Notes: generated by a model not told the origin, from the letters alone. A DNA stretch of 64,000 bases from Microbacterium sp. SORGH_AS_0969 (GCF_030818255.1 NZ_JAUTAG010000001.1:3534001-3598000); one strand, 5' to 3'. Shown: positions 23,331-32,502, numbered from the stretch's first letter. Numbers and translations: made by a program.

Positions 23331-24036
23331 GCCCCATGCCGAGGCCACCGTCGACCGGGATCACGGCGCCCGAGATGTATGCCGCGTCATCGCCCGCGAG
23401 CCACGTCACGACACCCGCGACCTCGTCAGGCGAGGCGAAGCGCCCCGCCGGGATGTTCTTCTTGTACTCGGCCTGCGTGTCGGCGGGAAGCTCGGCCGTC
23501 ATGTCGGTCTCGATGAAGCCCGGCGCGACCACGTTGGCGGTGATCCCGCGGCCACCCAGCTCGCGGGTGAGCGAGCGGGCAAACCCGACCAGGGCGCTCT
23601 TCGACGCGGCGTAGTTGATCTGTCCCGCCGAGCCATACAGGCCGACGACGCTCGAGATGAGGATGACGCGACCCCAGCGCGCCTTGAGCATGCCCTTCGA
23701 CGCACGCTTGACGACGCGGAACGCGCCGCCGAGGTTCGTGTTCACGACGCTGTCGAAGTCGTCCTCGCTCATGCGCAGCAGCAGGGTGTCCTTCGTGACG
23801 CCGGCGTTGGCCACGACGACCGCGATCGGGCCGAGCTCGGCCTCGACCTGGGTGAACGCGGCGTCGACCGCTGCGGCGTCCGTCACGTCTGCGCGGACGG
23901 TCAGCGTGCCCGCGGGGCCCTCGCCCGAACGTGCCGTCACGGCGACGCGCCACCCCTCGGCGACGAACCGCTCGGCGATGGCGCGCCCGATGCCGCGGTT
24001 TCCTCCGGTGACGACGACGACGCGGTCCTGCGACAT
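23326..24036 (-). CDS. fabG: 3-oxoacyl-[ACP] reductase, short-chain dehydrogenase (FabG1/MabA-like)
   Basis: 236 residues. Rossmann motif TGGNRGIGRAIAERF, NAG motif VVANAGVTKD and catalytic Ser/Tyr/Lys in ISSVVGLYGSAG and INYAASKSAL. It reduces 3-oxoacyl-ACP in the type II fatty acid cycle using NADPH; PGFIETDMTAELP and GAVIPVDGGLGMGH match FabG closely. No other fatty acid synthesis gene is adjacent. ATG 24036 with AGGAGTT upstream. Confidence 0.92.
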   Translation of the reverse strand: MSQDRVVVVTGGNRGIGRAIAERFVAEGWRVAVTARSGEGPAGTLTVRADVTDAAAVDAAFTQVEAELGPIAVVVANAGVTKDTLLLRMSEDDFDSVVNTNLGGAFRVVKRASKGMLKARWGRVILISSVVGLYGSAGQINYAASKSALVGFARSLTRELGGRGITANVVAPGFIETDMTAELPADTQAEYKKNIPAGRFASPDEVAGVVTWLAGDDAAYISGAVIPVDGGLGMGH

Positions 24037-24227
24037 GTGAACTCCTGCGATACGGCGGAATGGAACCGGCCCAGCCTATCCGCGCTCGCCCTGCAGCCGT
24101 GGCCTCGCACGCCTTCGCACGCCCTCGAACGGCTTCGCACCGTGCCACGCGAGGTTTGACACGACCCTCGCGGCGCTGGAAACCTGGAGCGGCGCGGGCA
24201 GACCACCGGGCGAGAAGAGGGAACGCC

Positions 24228-24984
24228 GTGAGCGACAACAGCACCCAGGACCCGAACACCGGCGAGACGGGCGCGACGTCGGGAATCGACGCTCCCTCCA
24301 CCCCCGAGGCCTCCCCGAGCTCGACCAGCACGGACACGCCGCAGCCGGACGCATCGAGCACCTCCGCCTCGAACGCGGATGCCGCCGCGGCGGGCACCTC
24401 CACCGCGCCGCCGCTCCCGCCCGCGTACGGCGCTCCGACACCCGGCGACGCCGCCGCGACGCCCGCGCCCCCGCGCATATCCGGCGCCCGCGACCGACGC
24501 CCCTCCCGCATCCGGTTCGACCGGTTACGGGGCCCCCGCGACCGACGCCCCTCCCGCATCCGGTTCGACCGGTTACGGGGCCCCCGCGACCGACGCCGCG
24601 CCCGCCTACGGAGCGACGCCCTACGGAACCCAGGGATACCCGGCTCCCGCCTACGGGACGGCCGCCTACGGGGCGCAGGGCTACGCCGGCTACGGCACCC
24701 AGGGGTACGGCTCGTACGCGGCGACCGCGCGGACGAATGTCCTCGCGATCATCTCGCTCGTGGCATCCATCGCCGGTTTCGTCATGCTGCCGTTCGTCGG
24801 TCCGCTCGTCGGCGTCATCACCGGACACATCGGACTCGCTCAGATCAAGCGCAGCGGCGAGAAGGGGCGCGGCCTCGCTCTGACGGGTGTGATCCTCGGG
24901 TGGGTGAACATCGCGCTGATCGTGATCTCCATCGCTCTTTTCTTCACCTTCTTTCTCGCGACCAGCTCGAGCTACCGTTACTGA
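24228..24984 (+). CDS. DUF4190 membrane protein, broken by a one-base frameshift
   Basis: The gene starts at GTG 24228 (SDNSTQDPNTGETG) and encodes a long Ser/Thr/Pro/Ala-rich cytoplasmic N-terminus, then switches frame. In the upstream frame the sequence reads to PAYGAPTPGDAAATPAPP; past a run of five C at 24468-24472 the sensible reading moves to another frame and continues YPAPATDAPPASGSTGYG, with that 16-residue unit repeated, and ends with two membrane segments (TNVLAIISLVASIAGFVM and ALIVISIALFFTFFLA). Removing one C restores about 251 residues in a single frame. Proteins of this form are common Gly/Tyr/Pro-rich tailed membrane proteins of unknown role. Either a sequence error in the C run or a real recent mutation. 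Confidence 0.8.
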
Positions 24985-25043
24985 ACGGTCAGCGTTCCTC
25001 AACGGTCCGCACTGTGCGCGAACGGGCGTACCCTGGGGGGACC

Positions 25044-25412
25044 GTGAAGACATCGTCCCGTGCCCAATCCGCGACGTCTCTCCCGCAGGCCCCGCGGGAA
25101 GACGCCGGCTCCCGTTTCACCAAGTACATGGTGATGATGGGGATCCGTATCGCGTGCTTCGTGCTCATGGCCGTGGTGCAGCCCTACGGGTGGTACACCT
25201 TCGTCTTCGCCGCGGGGGCGATCTTCCTCCCCTACCTCGCCGTGATCGTGGCGAACGTGGGCGCCGACGTGGGTGCACGTGCGGCCGAGGCACCCGAGCG
25301 GTCTCTCGAGGCGTCCGCCCCGGCTGCGCCGACGCCAGCGCCGGCCGCCCCCACCGTGATCCGTATCGCCGAGACGTCGCGACTCGACGCCGCTCGCGAC
25401 GACCGCTCGTGA
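25044..25412 (+). CDS. DUF3099 family membrane protein
   Basis: 122 residues, start GTG 25044. Contains the DUF3099 core MMGIRIACFVLMAVVQPYGWYTFVFAAGA with two membrane helices, followed by an Ala/Pro-rich cytoplasmic tail. Function unknown. First gene of a three-gene operon whose members overlap by GTGA (DUF3099, small Cys protein, SURF1). TACCCT lies nine bases upstream of the start, with GGGGGG as a possible ribosome site. Confidence 0.85.
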   Translation: MKTSSRAQSATSLPQAPREDAGSRFTKYMVMMGIRIACFVLMAVVQPYGWYTFVFAAGAIFLPYLAVIVANVGADVGARAAEAPERSLEASAPAAPTPAPAAPTVIRIAETSRLDAARDDRS

Positions 25413-25630
25413 CCGCCGAGGCCGCGGAGTGCTCGCGAGCCGGATGCCGAGACACCGCCGTGTGGGCGATCCTCTGGCGCAATCCGCGCATCCACACCGC
25501 CGAGCGCCGTAAGACGTGGGTGGCGTGCGAAGCGCACGTGTCGTATCTCCGCGAGTTCTTGAGCGCGCGCGACTTCCCCGTTGAGGTGCAGGCTCTGTCC
25601 GCGGTCGCCCGAGCAGGCGAGGCCCTGTGA
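25409..25630 (+). CDS. Small actinobacterial zinc-ribbon-like protein
   Basis: 73 residues in a GTGA overlap with the DUF3099 gene. Visible features are CSRAGC and VACEAH, two metal-ligand-like pairs, around the conserved block WAILWRNPRIHTAERRKTW. This block is shared by short proteins often mislabelled acetone carboxylase in Actinobacteria; there is no carboxylase domain. Its constant place between DUF3099 and SURF1 suggests a role in cytochrome oxidase biogenesis or zinc handling, which is inference. Confidence 0.75.
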   Translation: MTAEAAECSRAGCRDTAVWAILWRNPRIHTAERRKTWVACEAHVSYLREFLSARDFPVEVQALSAVARAGEAL

Positions 25631-26523
25631 GCGCGCGCGAGATGCCCACGGGTGCACGCTGGGCGATGTACGTCGGCATCGCGATCCTCTTCGCGATCGC
25701 GTGTGCGTACCTGTCGAACTGGCAGTTCTCGCGCAACGCCGAGCGCAGCGAGCAGCTGCAGCTCGTCACCGACAATTACGACGCGACACCGGTCGCGCTG
25801 GGTGATCTCCTCGCTCCCGGCGCCGACCTGGCGCCCTCCGACGAGTGGCGACCGGTCCGGCTCGAGGGCCAGTACCTCGCCGACGAGCAGTTGCTGGTGC
25901 GCAACCGGGCGCACAACGGCTCCGCCGCCTACGAGCAGCTCGTGCCGTTCCGCCTCACCGACGGCCGCGTCTTCCTCATCGACCGCGGCTGGCTCCCGCC
26001 GGGCAACAGCCAGTCGCTCCCCGACGACATCCCCGCTCCCCCCTTGGGCACCGTGACCGTCGAAGCGCGGTTGCGTCCCGGCGAGGCCGCGCCGACCTCG
26101 GGACGTACCGCTGAGGCGGGTCAGGTGCCGACGATCAATCTCGGCCTCGTCGCCGAGCAGACGGGTCCCATCGAACCCGGCGCCTACGGACTGCTCATGT
26201 CGGAGGACCCGGCTCCCGCCGACGCCCCGGCGCCCGTCGACCCGCCGAGCGACGACCCCGGTCCGTACCTGTCGTACGCGATCCAGTGGATCCTGTTCGC
26301 TCTCATGGGCTTCGGCTTCATCACCTACGTGATCGTCAGCGAGCGCAAGCTCCGCCGCGAGGAAGCCGACGACGATGACGACGAGCTCGCACCAGTCGCG
26401 CTGCCCGCGAGCGAGAGCACCGAACCCCGCCGTCGCGTCGACCCGGTCGCCCTGCACCGCGCACGCAAGCGCCCGAAAGATCGCGACGCCGACGACGAGG
26501 ACGCCCTTCTCGACGCGCGCTGA
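25627..26523 (+). CDS. SURF1 family protein
   Basis: 298 residues. Two membrane helices (about 10-33 and 220-243) flank an extracytoplasmic domain with WQFSRNAERSEQL, VRLEGQYLADEQLLVRNR and FLIDRGWLPPGN, the SURF1 hallmarks. SURF1 (Shy1) helps insert haem into cytochrome c oxidase. The tail is long, acidic and charged. Overlaps the preceding gene by GTGA. The haem A and haem O synthase genes further along (ctaA, ctaB) supply the same assembly pathway. Confidence 0.9.
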   Translation: MSAREMPTGARWAMYVGIAILFAIACAYLSNWQFSRNAERSEQLQLVTDNYDATPVALGDLLAPGADLAPSDEWRPVRLEGQYLADEQLLVRNRAHNGSAAYEQLVPFRLTDGRVFLIDRGWLPPGNSQSLPDDIPAPPLGTVTVEARLRPGEAAPTSGRTAEAGQVPTINLGLVAEQTGPIEPGAYGLLMSEDPAPADAPAPVDPPSDDPGPYLSYAIQWILFALMGFGFITYVIVSERKLRREEADDDDDELAPVALPASESTEPRRRVDPVALHRARKRPKDRDADDEDALLDAR

Positions 26524-26561
26524 ACGGGAACGGATGCCGAATTCTTGGCCTCCGTGGTCCG

Positions 26562-26673
26562 GTCAGGCCAGCGTGACCAGGCGAGCGTGATCAACCCGGC
26601 GTGCCCGTCCAGCGAGACCGATCCGACACGCCAGGCCTGCGCGAGCAGGCCGGCGTCAAGCCAGCGTGATCAG
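26562..26673. repeat. Diverged copy of the ABC-F gene end, with a hairpin
   Basis: The 19 bases that span the ABC-F stop (26655-26673) recur at 26562-26580 with 17 of 19 matches. Between them GGCCTGC at 26634-26640 pairs with GCAGGCC at 26645-26651 over a four-base loop; it may act as a terminator for the minus-strand gene but has no T-tract. Confidence 0.55.
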
Positions 26674-28254
26674 ATCCGCGTAGTCACGACCCCAGATGTC
26701 CTCGACACCGTCGGGGAGGATCAGCACGCGCTCGGGGTTGAGCGCCTCGACGGCGCCCTCGTCGTGCGAGACGAGCACCACGGCGCCCTCGTAGTGCGCG
26801 AGCGCGCCGAGGATCTCTTCGCGCGAGGCGGGGTCGAGGTTGTTCGTCGGCTCGTCGAGCAGCAGCATGTTCGCCGACGACACGACGAGCGTGGCGAGCG
26901 ACAGACGCGTCTTCTCGCCACCCGAGAGGACACCGGCGGGCTTGAGCACATCGTCGCCGACGAAGAGGAACGATCCGAGCACCTTCCGGGCCTCGGTCGC
27001 CGTGATGTGTGGGGCCGACGACATCATGTTCTCGAGCACCGAGCGGTTGACGTCGAGGTTCTCGTGCTCCTGGGCGTAGTAGCCGATCTTCAGGCCGTGG
27101 CCGGGCTCGAGCTGACCCGTGTCGGGCTGGTCGACGCCGGCGAGGATGCGCAACAGCGTCGTTTTACCGGCACCGTTGAGGCCCAGGATCACCACGCGCG
27201 AGCCACGGTCGATCGCGAGGTCGACGTCGGTGAAGATCTCCAGCGAGCCGTACGACTTCGACAGTCCTGACGCCATGAGCGGCGTCTTGCCGCAGGGCGC
27301 GGGCTTGGGGAACCGGAGCTTCGCGACCCGCTCGTCCTGGCGCACCTCGTCGAGGCCGGACAGCATCTTCTCGGCGCGCGCGACCATCTGGTGAGCGGCG
27401 GCGGCCTTCGAGGCCTTGGCGCCGAACCGCGCCGCCTGCAGCTGCAGGGCGGTGGCCTTCTTCTCGACGTTGACGCGCTCCTTCTTGCGGCGCTCCTCGT
27501 CGGCCACCCGCTGGCGCAGGTAGTTCTTCCAGTTCATGTTGTAGACGTCGATGACCTGGCGATTGGCATCCAGGTAGAAGACCCGGTTCACGGTCTCGCC
27601 GACGAGCTCGACGTCGTGCGAGATCACGATGAGCCCGCCCTTGTAGCCCTTGAGGAATTCGCGCAGCCACACGACGCTGTCGGCGTCGAGGTGGTTGGTC
27701 GGCTCGTCGAGGATCATCGTCTGCGCGTCGGAGAAGAGGATGCGCGCGAGCTCGATACGGCGGCGCTGCCCACCCGAGAGGGTCTTCAGCGGCTGGTCGA
27801 GGATGCGGTCGGGCAACGAGAGGTTATGGGCGATGGATGCCGCCTCGGCCTCGGCCGCATAGCCGCCCGCCGCCTCGAACCGCTCGGTGAGGTTGCCGTA
27901 CTTCTTCATCGCCTTCGCCGCGACGGCCGGGTCGTCGTCGCCCATCGCCATCGACGCCTCATGCATACCGAGGGCGAGCGAGCCGAGCCCGCGCGCGTCG
28001 AGGATGCGCGTACGCGCGAGCATCTCGGGGTCGCCGGAGCGGGGGTCCTGCGGGAGGTAGCCGAGCTCGCCCGAGCGGTCGACGCCGCCGTTCGAGGGCA
28101 GGAGATCGCCCGCCAGCACCTTGGTCAGGGTGGTCTTTCCCGCACCGTTGCGCCCGACGAGTCCGATCTTGTCGCCATCGGAGACGCGGAACGACACGTC
28201 GGACATGAGCACGCGGGCGCCCACGCGGATCTCGAGGTCGTGCACGGCAAGCAC
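26656..28254 (-). CDS. ABC-F family ATPase (ribosome-associated, Uup/EttA-like)
   Basis: 532 residues, two ATP-binding domains in one chain without membrane parts. Domain 1: GLVGRNGAGKTTLTK, LSGGQRRRIELARIL, MILDEPTNHLD. A charged linker follows (RQRVADEERRKKERVN). Domain 2: GLNGAGKTTLLRIL, LSGGEKTRLSLATLV, LLLDEPTNNLD. ABC-F proteins act on the ribosome, in translation control or antibiotic protection; nothing here suggests a resistance subtype. GTG 28254 (VLAVHDLEIRVG) is taken as the start, since a strong TATACT promoter lies between it and more distant upstream codons. Divergent from the siderophore operon. Confidence 0.9.
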   Translation of the reverse strand: MLAVHDLEIRVGARVLMSDVSFRVSDGDKIGLVGRNGAGKTTLTKVLAGDLLPSNGGVDRSGELGYLPQDPRSGDPEMLARTRILDARGLGSLALGMHEASMAMGDDDPAVAAKAMKKYGNLTERFEAAGGYAAEAEAASIAHNLSLPDRILDQPLKTLSGGQRRRIELARILFSDAQTMILDEPTNHLDADSVVWLREFLKGYKGGLIVISHDVELVGETVNRVFYLDANRQVIDVYNMNWKNYLRQRVADEERRKKERVNVEKKATALQLQAARFGAKASKAAAAHQMVARAEKMLSGLDEVRQDERVAKLRFPKPAPCGKTPLMASGLSKSYGSLEIFTDVDLAIDRGSRVVILGLNGAGKTTLLRILAGVDQPDTGQLEPGHGLKIGYYAQEHENLDVNRSVLENMMSSAPHITATEARKVLGSFLFVGDDVLKPAGVLSGGEKTRLSLATLVVSSANMLLLDEPTNNLDPASREEILGALAHYEGAVVLVSHDEGAVEALNPERVLILPDGVEDIWGRDYADLITLA

Positions 28255-28308
28255 AGCGAACGTCCGTTCTTCGGGGTCGGGGATCGGCCAGAGAAAGGCC
28301 AGCCACCC

Positions 28309-28314
28309 AGTATA
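28309..28314 (-). promoter_or_regulatory. Probable -10 of the ABC-F gene
   Basis: TATACT on the minus strand, giving a leader of about 48 bases before GTG 28254. It also argues against the longer reading frame that would start at 28464. Confidence 0.5.
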
Positions 28315-28417
28315 CGGCCGGGTCGCCGAACGTCCCCCGACAACGAGCGGGGCCGCCCCGAGCCTCGATACCTCGGCGTCGAGACGATGGCCCGGGTTCT
28401 CGGCATCCGGGTTTGCG

Positions 28418-28461
28418 TTGACACCCGAAGCCTGACCTAAACTAAGCCAATCCTTACCTAA
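28418..28461 (+). promoter_or_regulatory. Promoter with iron-box-like operator of the siderophore uptake operon
   Basis: A perfect TTGACA (28418-28423) is followed by TAAACT (28438-28443), a short 14-base spacer. Immediately downstream, bases 28443-28461 (reverse complement TTAGGTAAGGATTGGCTTA) match the DtxR/IdeR consensus at 13 of 19 positions, and would block RNA polymerase when iron is ample. GCAGGAGG gives the ribosome site before GTG 28479. Confidence 0.65.
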
Positions 28462-28478
28462 CACGCAGGAGGCTCTTC

Positions 28479-29513
28479 GTGTCCCGATTCCGCGCTCTGG
28501 CGGCTCTCGCCGTCGGTTCCGCCCTCGTCCTCTCCGGCTGCGCCGGCACCACGGCCGCCCCCGGCTCCTCGGAGGGATCCACCGGGGCGGACGGCGCCTT
28601 CCCCGTGACCCTCAGCAACGTGTTCGGTGAGGCGACCATCTCCGCCAAGCCCGAGCGGGTCGTCACCGTCGACTGGGGCAACCAGGACGTCGCTCTGGCG
28701 CTCGGTGTCGTTCCGGTCGCCATGCCGAAGGTGACCTACGCGGACGAGGACGGCGACGGCCTGCTGCCCTGGACGAAGGACAAGCTCGCCGAGCTCGGCG
28801 CCGAGACCCCGGTGCTCATGGACGAGACCAACGGCTACGACTACGAGGCCATCGCCGACGCGCAGCCCGATGTCATCCTCGCCGCGTACTCCGGCATGAC
28901 GCAGGAGCAGTACGACACACTCAGCAAGATCGCGCCGGTCGTGACCTTCCAGAATGTCGCGTGGGGCACCACCTGGCAGGACATGACCATCCTGGACGGC
29001 ACCGCGCTCGGCCTGAAGGACGAGGCCGAGGCACTCGTCGCCGACAAGGAGAAGCACATCACCGACGAAGCGGCGAAATATCCCGCCATCGCCGACAAGA
29101 AGTCGCTCCTCACGTACTACGACCCGACCAACCTGTCGACGCTCGGCTTCTACAACACGCTGGACCCGCGCATGGGCTACCTCGAGGAGCTCGGGCTCGC
29201 GCCGTCCTCCTACGTCGCCTCGCAGTCGGCGGCATCGGACACCTTCTGGTTCACCCCCTCCACCGAGCAGATCGAGAACTTCGCCGACGTCCAGGTCATG
29301 GTGGCCTACGGAGCCGACGGCATGATCGCCGCGATGCAGGCCGACCCGCTACTGTCGAAGATCCCGGCCGTGGCGAACGGGGCGATCGCTGTGATCGAGA
29401 GCGGCTCGACCCTCTCGTCGGCCATCACCCCGACGCCGCTCAACATCGGCACGAGCTACGGCGATGAGTACATCGGCCTCGTCGGGGCCGCCGCGGAGAA
29501 GGCCGCGTCCTGA
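28479..29513 (+). CDS. Iron-siderophore ABC transporter, substrate-binding lipoprotein
   Basis: 344 residues. Signal peptide with lipobox LVLSGC (lipidated Cys 21), then a TonB-type FepB/FhuD-like periplasmic-binding fold: GEATISAKPERVVTVDWGNQD, the helix-backbone segment, and YDTLSKIAPVVTFQN. It captures ferric siderophores outside the membrane and hands them to the permease. GTG 28479 follows GGAGG. First gene of the operon SBP, permease, permease, ATPase. Confidence 0.93.
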   Translation: MSRFRALAALAVGSALVLSGCAGTTAAPGSSEGSTGADGAFPVTLSNVFGEATISAKPERVVTVDWGNQDVALALGVVPVAMPKVTYADEDGDGLLPWTKDKLAELGAETPVLMDETNGYDYEAIADAQPDVILAAYSGMTQEQYDTLSKIAPVVTFQNVAWGTTWQDMTILDGTALGLKDEAEALVADKEKHITDEAAKYPAIADKKSLLTYYDPTNLSTLGFYNTLDPRMGYLEELGLAPSSYVASQSAASDTFWFTPSTEQIENFADVQVMVAYGADGMIAAMQADPLLSKIPAVANGAIAVIESGSTLSSAITPTPLNIGTSYGDEYIGLVGAAAEKAAS

Positions 29514-29538
29514 TGCGGCTCACCCGCCCGTCGGCCCG

Positions 29539-30585
29539 ATGACCGCTGTCTCCCCGACACTCGCCGCCCCCGGCGACGCCCGCGCGCGTCACTGGGGGCG
29601 GCGGCGTGCCGTCGGCGTCACGGCGCTCGTCGTCGTGCTCGTCATCGCCGCGGTCCTGTCGGTGACCTTCGGCGCGCGCGACGTCACAGCCGTTGACGTC
29701 TGGGCCGGGCTCACCGGTTCCACCGACACCGCTTCGGCGGCCGCGGTCGCCAAGCGCGTTCCGCGCACGCTGCTGGCGATCCTCGTCGGCGCGGCTCTCG
29801 CGGTCTCTGGCGCGGTCCTGCAGGGGGCCACGCGCAATCCCCTCGCCGACCCGCAGATCCTGGGCATCAACGGCGGAGCGGGACTCGCGATCGTCGTGGG
29901 GATCGCCTTCTTCGGCCTCGGATCTGCCACGTCATACATCTGGGTCGGCATGATCGGTGCCGCCGCGGCCGCGGTCCTCGTCTATGCGATCGGCTCGCTC
30001 GGCCGCGGTGGAGCCACGCCGCTGCGTCTTGCGCTCGCCGGCGCCGTGAGTGCCGTGGCCTTCAGCTCTCTCACCAGCGCCGTCCTCCTTCCGCGCATCA
30101 ACGTCATGAACGATTTCCGTTTCTGGCAGATCGGCGGCGTCGGCGGCGCGACGTTCGAAACCATCCTTCAGGTGTTTCCTTTTCTCCTCGCCGGGCTGGT
30201 GATCTGCCTCGCCTGCGCATCGACGCTCAACACCCTGGCCCTCGGCGATGAGCTCGCCGCGGGGCTCGGTGCGCGCGTGCGCACGGCGCGGCTCGTCTCC
30301 ACCGGTGGCGCCGTCATCCTGTGCGGAGCCGCGACCGCGGTCGCCGGGCCCATCGGCTTCGTCGGTCTCGTCATCCCCCACATGATCCGCCTCGTCGTCG
30401 GTGTCGACCATCGCTGGCTGCTCCCCGTGTCGGCTCTCGGCGGAGCCACCCTGCTCACTCTCGGCGACATCGTCGGCCGCGTCGTCGCACGACCCGAGGA
30501 GATCGAGGTCGGCATCGTCACCGCCCTGGTCGGTGCCCCGTTCTTCATCGCCCTCGTCCGGCGCCAGAGGATGAGAGCGCTGTGA
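29539..30585 (+). CDS. FecCD-family iron-siderophore ABC permease
   Basis: 348 residues, about ten membrane helices. Family marks: VPRTLLAILVGAALAVSGAVLQGATRNPLADPQILGINGGAG at the start of helix regions and GPIGFVGLVIPHMIRLVVG, the coupling segment for the ATPase. One half of the siderophore channel. ATG 29539 is chosen; a weak ribosome site only. Stop TGA overlaps the next gene's GTG. Confidence 0.92.
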   Translation: MTAVSPTLAAPGDARARHWGRRRAVGVTALVVVLVIAAVLSVTFGARDVTAVDVWAGLTGSTDTASAAAVAKRVPRTLLAILVGAALAVSGAVLQGATRNPLADPQILGINGGAGLAIVVGIAFFGLGSATSYIWVGMIGAAAAAVLVYAIGSLGRGGATPLRLALAGAVSAVAFSSLTSAVLLPRINVMNDFRFWQIGGVGGATFETILQVFPFLLAGLVICLACASTLNTLALGDELAAGLGARVRTARLVSTGGAVILCGAATAVAGPIGFVGLVIPHMIRLVVGVDHRWLLPVSALGGATLLTLGDIVGRVVARPEEIEVGIVTALVGAPFFIALVRRQRMRAL

Positions 30586-31640
30586 CCGTCACCCTCGTCT
30601 CCCCCTCATCCCCCGCGCTGACCTCCGTCATCGCCGGGCGTCAGCGCCGCCGCCGCAGGTGGGCACTGATCACCGGCATCCTCGTGCTCCTCGTGATCGC
30701 CGCCTTCTCACTCTCCCTCATGCTCGGGCAGACGGCCTACTCCCCCGTTCAGGTGTGGGGGGTCCTCACCGGGCAACGCGTGTCCGGAGCGTCGTTCACG
30801 GTGGGCGAGCTGCGCCTTCCCCGCGCGGTGACCGGGCTGTTCACGGGTCTGTGCTTCGGAATGGGCGGCGTCATCTTCCAGTCGATGCTGCGCAACGCCC
30901 TCGCGAGCCCCGATGTGATCGGCATCAACACCGGCGCGAGCGCGGCAGCCGTGATCGGCATCGTCGTGCTCGGGCTCGGAGAGACGGCCGTGTCGTTTCT
31001 GGCGATGGCTGCCGCCCTCGCAGCCGCCCTCGCGATCTATCTCCTCGCCTACCGAAACGGCGGATCGGGCGCGCGGCTGATCCTCGTGGGCATCGGCGTC
31101 GCCGCGATGTGCCAGGCCGTGGTGTCCTACGTCATCGCGCGCGCCGCGGAGTACGACCTGCCCGCCGCCATGCGCTGGATCACGGGCAACCTCAACGATG
31201 CGACGTGGGATCGGGCGCTGCCCGTGATGGTCGCTGTCCTCGTGCTCGGACCGGTGGTGCTCTCCCTCTCGGGCCGGCTCGAGATCCTGCGCATGGGCGA
31301 CGAGACGGCCGCCGCGGTGGGGCTGCCCGTCGAACGTAGTCGCGTCCTGCTCATCGTCGCCGCCGTGGGGCTGCTCGCCTTCGGCACCGCCGCCGCCGGC
31401 CCCATCGCGTTCGTGTCTTTCCTCGCGGGCCCGATCGCGGTGCGACTCCTCGGGCCCGTCGGCTCCCCCATTCTCCCCGCGGGCCTCATCGGCGCGTTGC
31501 TGGTCCTCGTGGCCGACTTCTGCGGCCAGTACGCCTTCGGCACCCGCCTTCCCGTGGGCGTCATCACCGGCGTTCTCGGGGCGCCCTATCTCATCTACCT
31601 GCTCGTGCGCAGCAGCCGATCCGGAGGAACTTCGCTATGA
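30582..31640 (+). CDS. FecCD-family iron-siderophore ABC permease (second subunit)
   Basis: 352 residues with about ten membrane helices and the motifs LRLPRAVTGLFTGLCFGMGG, QSMLRNALASPDVIGIN and AGPIAFVSFLAGPIAVRLLG. Pairs with the previous permease, as in FepD/FepG or FecC/FecD. Starts at GTG 30582 in a GTGA overlap and ends in an ATGA overlap with the ATPase gene, so translation is coupled. Confidence 0.92.
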   Translation: MTVTLVSPSSPALTSVIAGRQRRRRRWALITGILVLLVIAAFSLSLMLGQTAYSPVQVWGVLTGQRVSGASFTVGELRLPRAVTGLFTGLCFGMGGVIFQSMLRNALASPDVIGINTGASAAAVIGIVVLGLGETAVSFLAMAAALAAALAIYLLAYRNGGSGARLILVGIGVAAMCQAVVSYVIARAAEYDLPAAMRWITGNLNDATWDRALPVMVAVLVLGPVVLSLSGRLEILRMGDETAAAVGLPVERSRVLLIVAAVGLLAFGTAAAGPIAFVSFLAGPIAVRLLGPVGSPILPAGLIGALLVLVADFCGQYAFGTRLPVGVITGVLGAPYLIYLLVRSSRSGGTSL

Positions 31641-32461
31641 CCGTCGAGCGCTCCCTGGTGGCCGAGGGTGTCACCCTCGGCTACGGAGACAGGACCATCG
31701 TCGACACGCTCGACCTCCGGATCCCGCCTGGCCGGGTGACCACGATCGTCGGGGCGAACGCGTGCGGCAAGTCCACGCTACTGAAGGCCATGGCACGCCT
31801 GCTCACGCCCTCGGCGGGCCAGGTCCTTCTGGACGGCAAGGCGATCCACCGCCAACCCACCAAGCAGGTGGCGCGCGTGCTGGGACTGCTCCCGCAGTCC
31901 CCGATCGCCCCCGACGGCATCGCCGTTTCGGATCTCGTCAGCCGAGGCCGCCACCCTCATCAGGGTGCGCTGTCGCGGTGGACGAGCGCTGACGACGCCG
32001 CCGTGGCGCGCGCCCTCGCGGCGACCGACACTGCGCACCTCGCGGATCGTTCCGTGGACGAGCTCAGCGGCGGGCAGCGCCAGCGCGTCTGGATCGCCAT
32101 GGCGCTCGCGCAGGAGACCGACGTCCTGCTGCTCGACGAGCCGACCACGTTCCTCGACATCAGCCACCAGATCGACGTGCTCGACCTCCTCACCGATCTC
32201 AACCACGAGCGCGGAACGACGGTGGCGATGGTGCTGCACGACCTGAACCTCGCCGCGCGCTACGCCGACCACCTCGTGGCGATGGCGCAGGGTCGCGTGG
32301 TCGCGGCGGGCGATCCGTCCGAGGTGCTCACCGAGACGATCGTGCGCGAGGTTTTCGGCCTCGACAGTCGCGTTGTTCCCGACCCCCTGACCGGTCGCCC
32401 GATGGTCATCCCGATCGGCCGGCACCACACGGTGACCGAGCCGGAGCAGGCGCTGAGCTGA
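31637..32461 (+). CDS. Iron-siderophore ABC transporter ATP-binding protein
   Basis: 274 residues (FepC/FecE type): Walker A GANACGKSTLLKA, Q-loop GLLPQSPIAP, signature DELSGGQRQRVWIAMALA, Walker B LLLDEPTTFLDIS, switch VLHDLNLAARY. Walker A has CGKS, common in this subfamily. Followed 15 bases later by a strong terminator, so it closes the operon. Confidence 0.95.
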   Translation: MTVERSLVAEGVTLGYGDRTIVDTLDLRIPPGRVTTIVGANACGKSTLLKAMARLLTPSAGQVLLDGKAIHRQPTKQVARVLGLLPQSPIAPDGIAVSDLVSRGRHPHQGALSRWTSADDAAVARALAATDTAHLADRSVDELSGGQRQRVWIAMALAQETDVLLLDEPTTFLDISHQIDVLDLLTDLNHERGTTVAMVLHDLNLAARYADHLVAMAQGRVVAAGDPSEVLTETIVREVFGLDSRVVPDPLTGRPMVIPIGRHHTVTEPEQALS

Positions 32462-32476
32462 CCTGAGCTGAGGAGT

Positions 32477-32502
32477 GCGGATGCCGGCATCCCGGCATCC
32501 GC
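32477..32502 (+). terminator. Terminator of the siderophore uptake operon
   Basis: GCGGATGCCGG and CCGGCATCCGC make a perfect 11-bp stem around CATC. The stem is made of the over-represented GGATGCC/GGCATCC 7-mer. Sits 15 bases after the ATPase stop; only two T residues follow nearby. Confidence 0.75.

Noticed and set aside
28255..28464. Extended N-terminus of the ABC-F protein from an upstream start
   Set aside because: The added residues match no ABC-F protein and a strong TATACT promoter lies inside that region.
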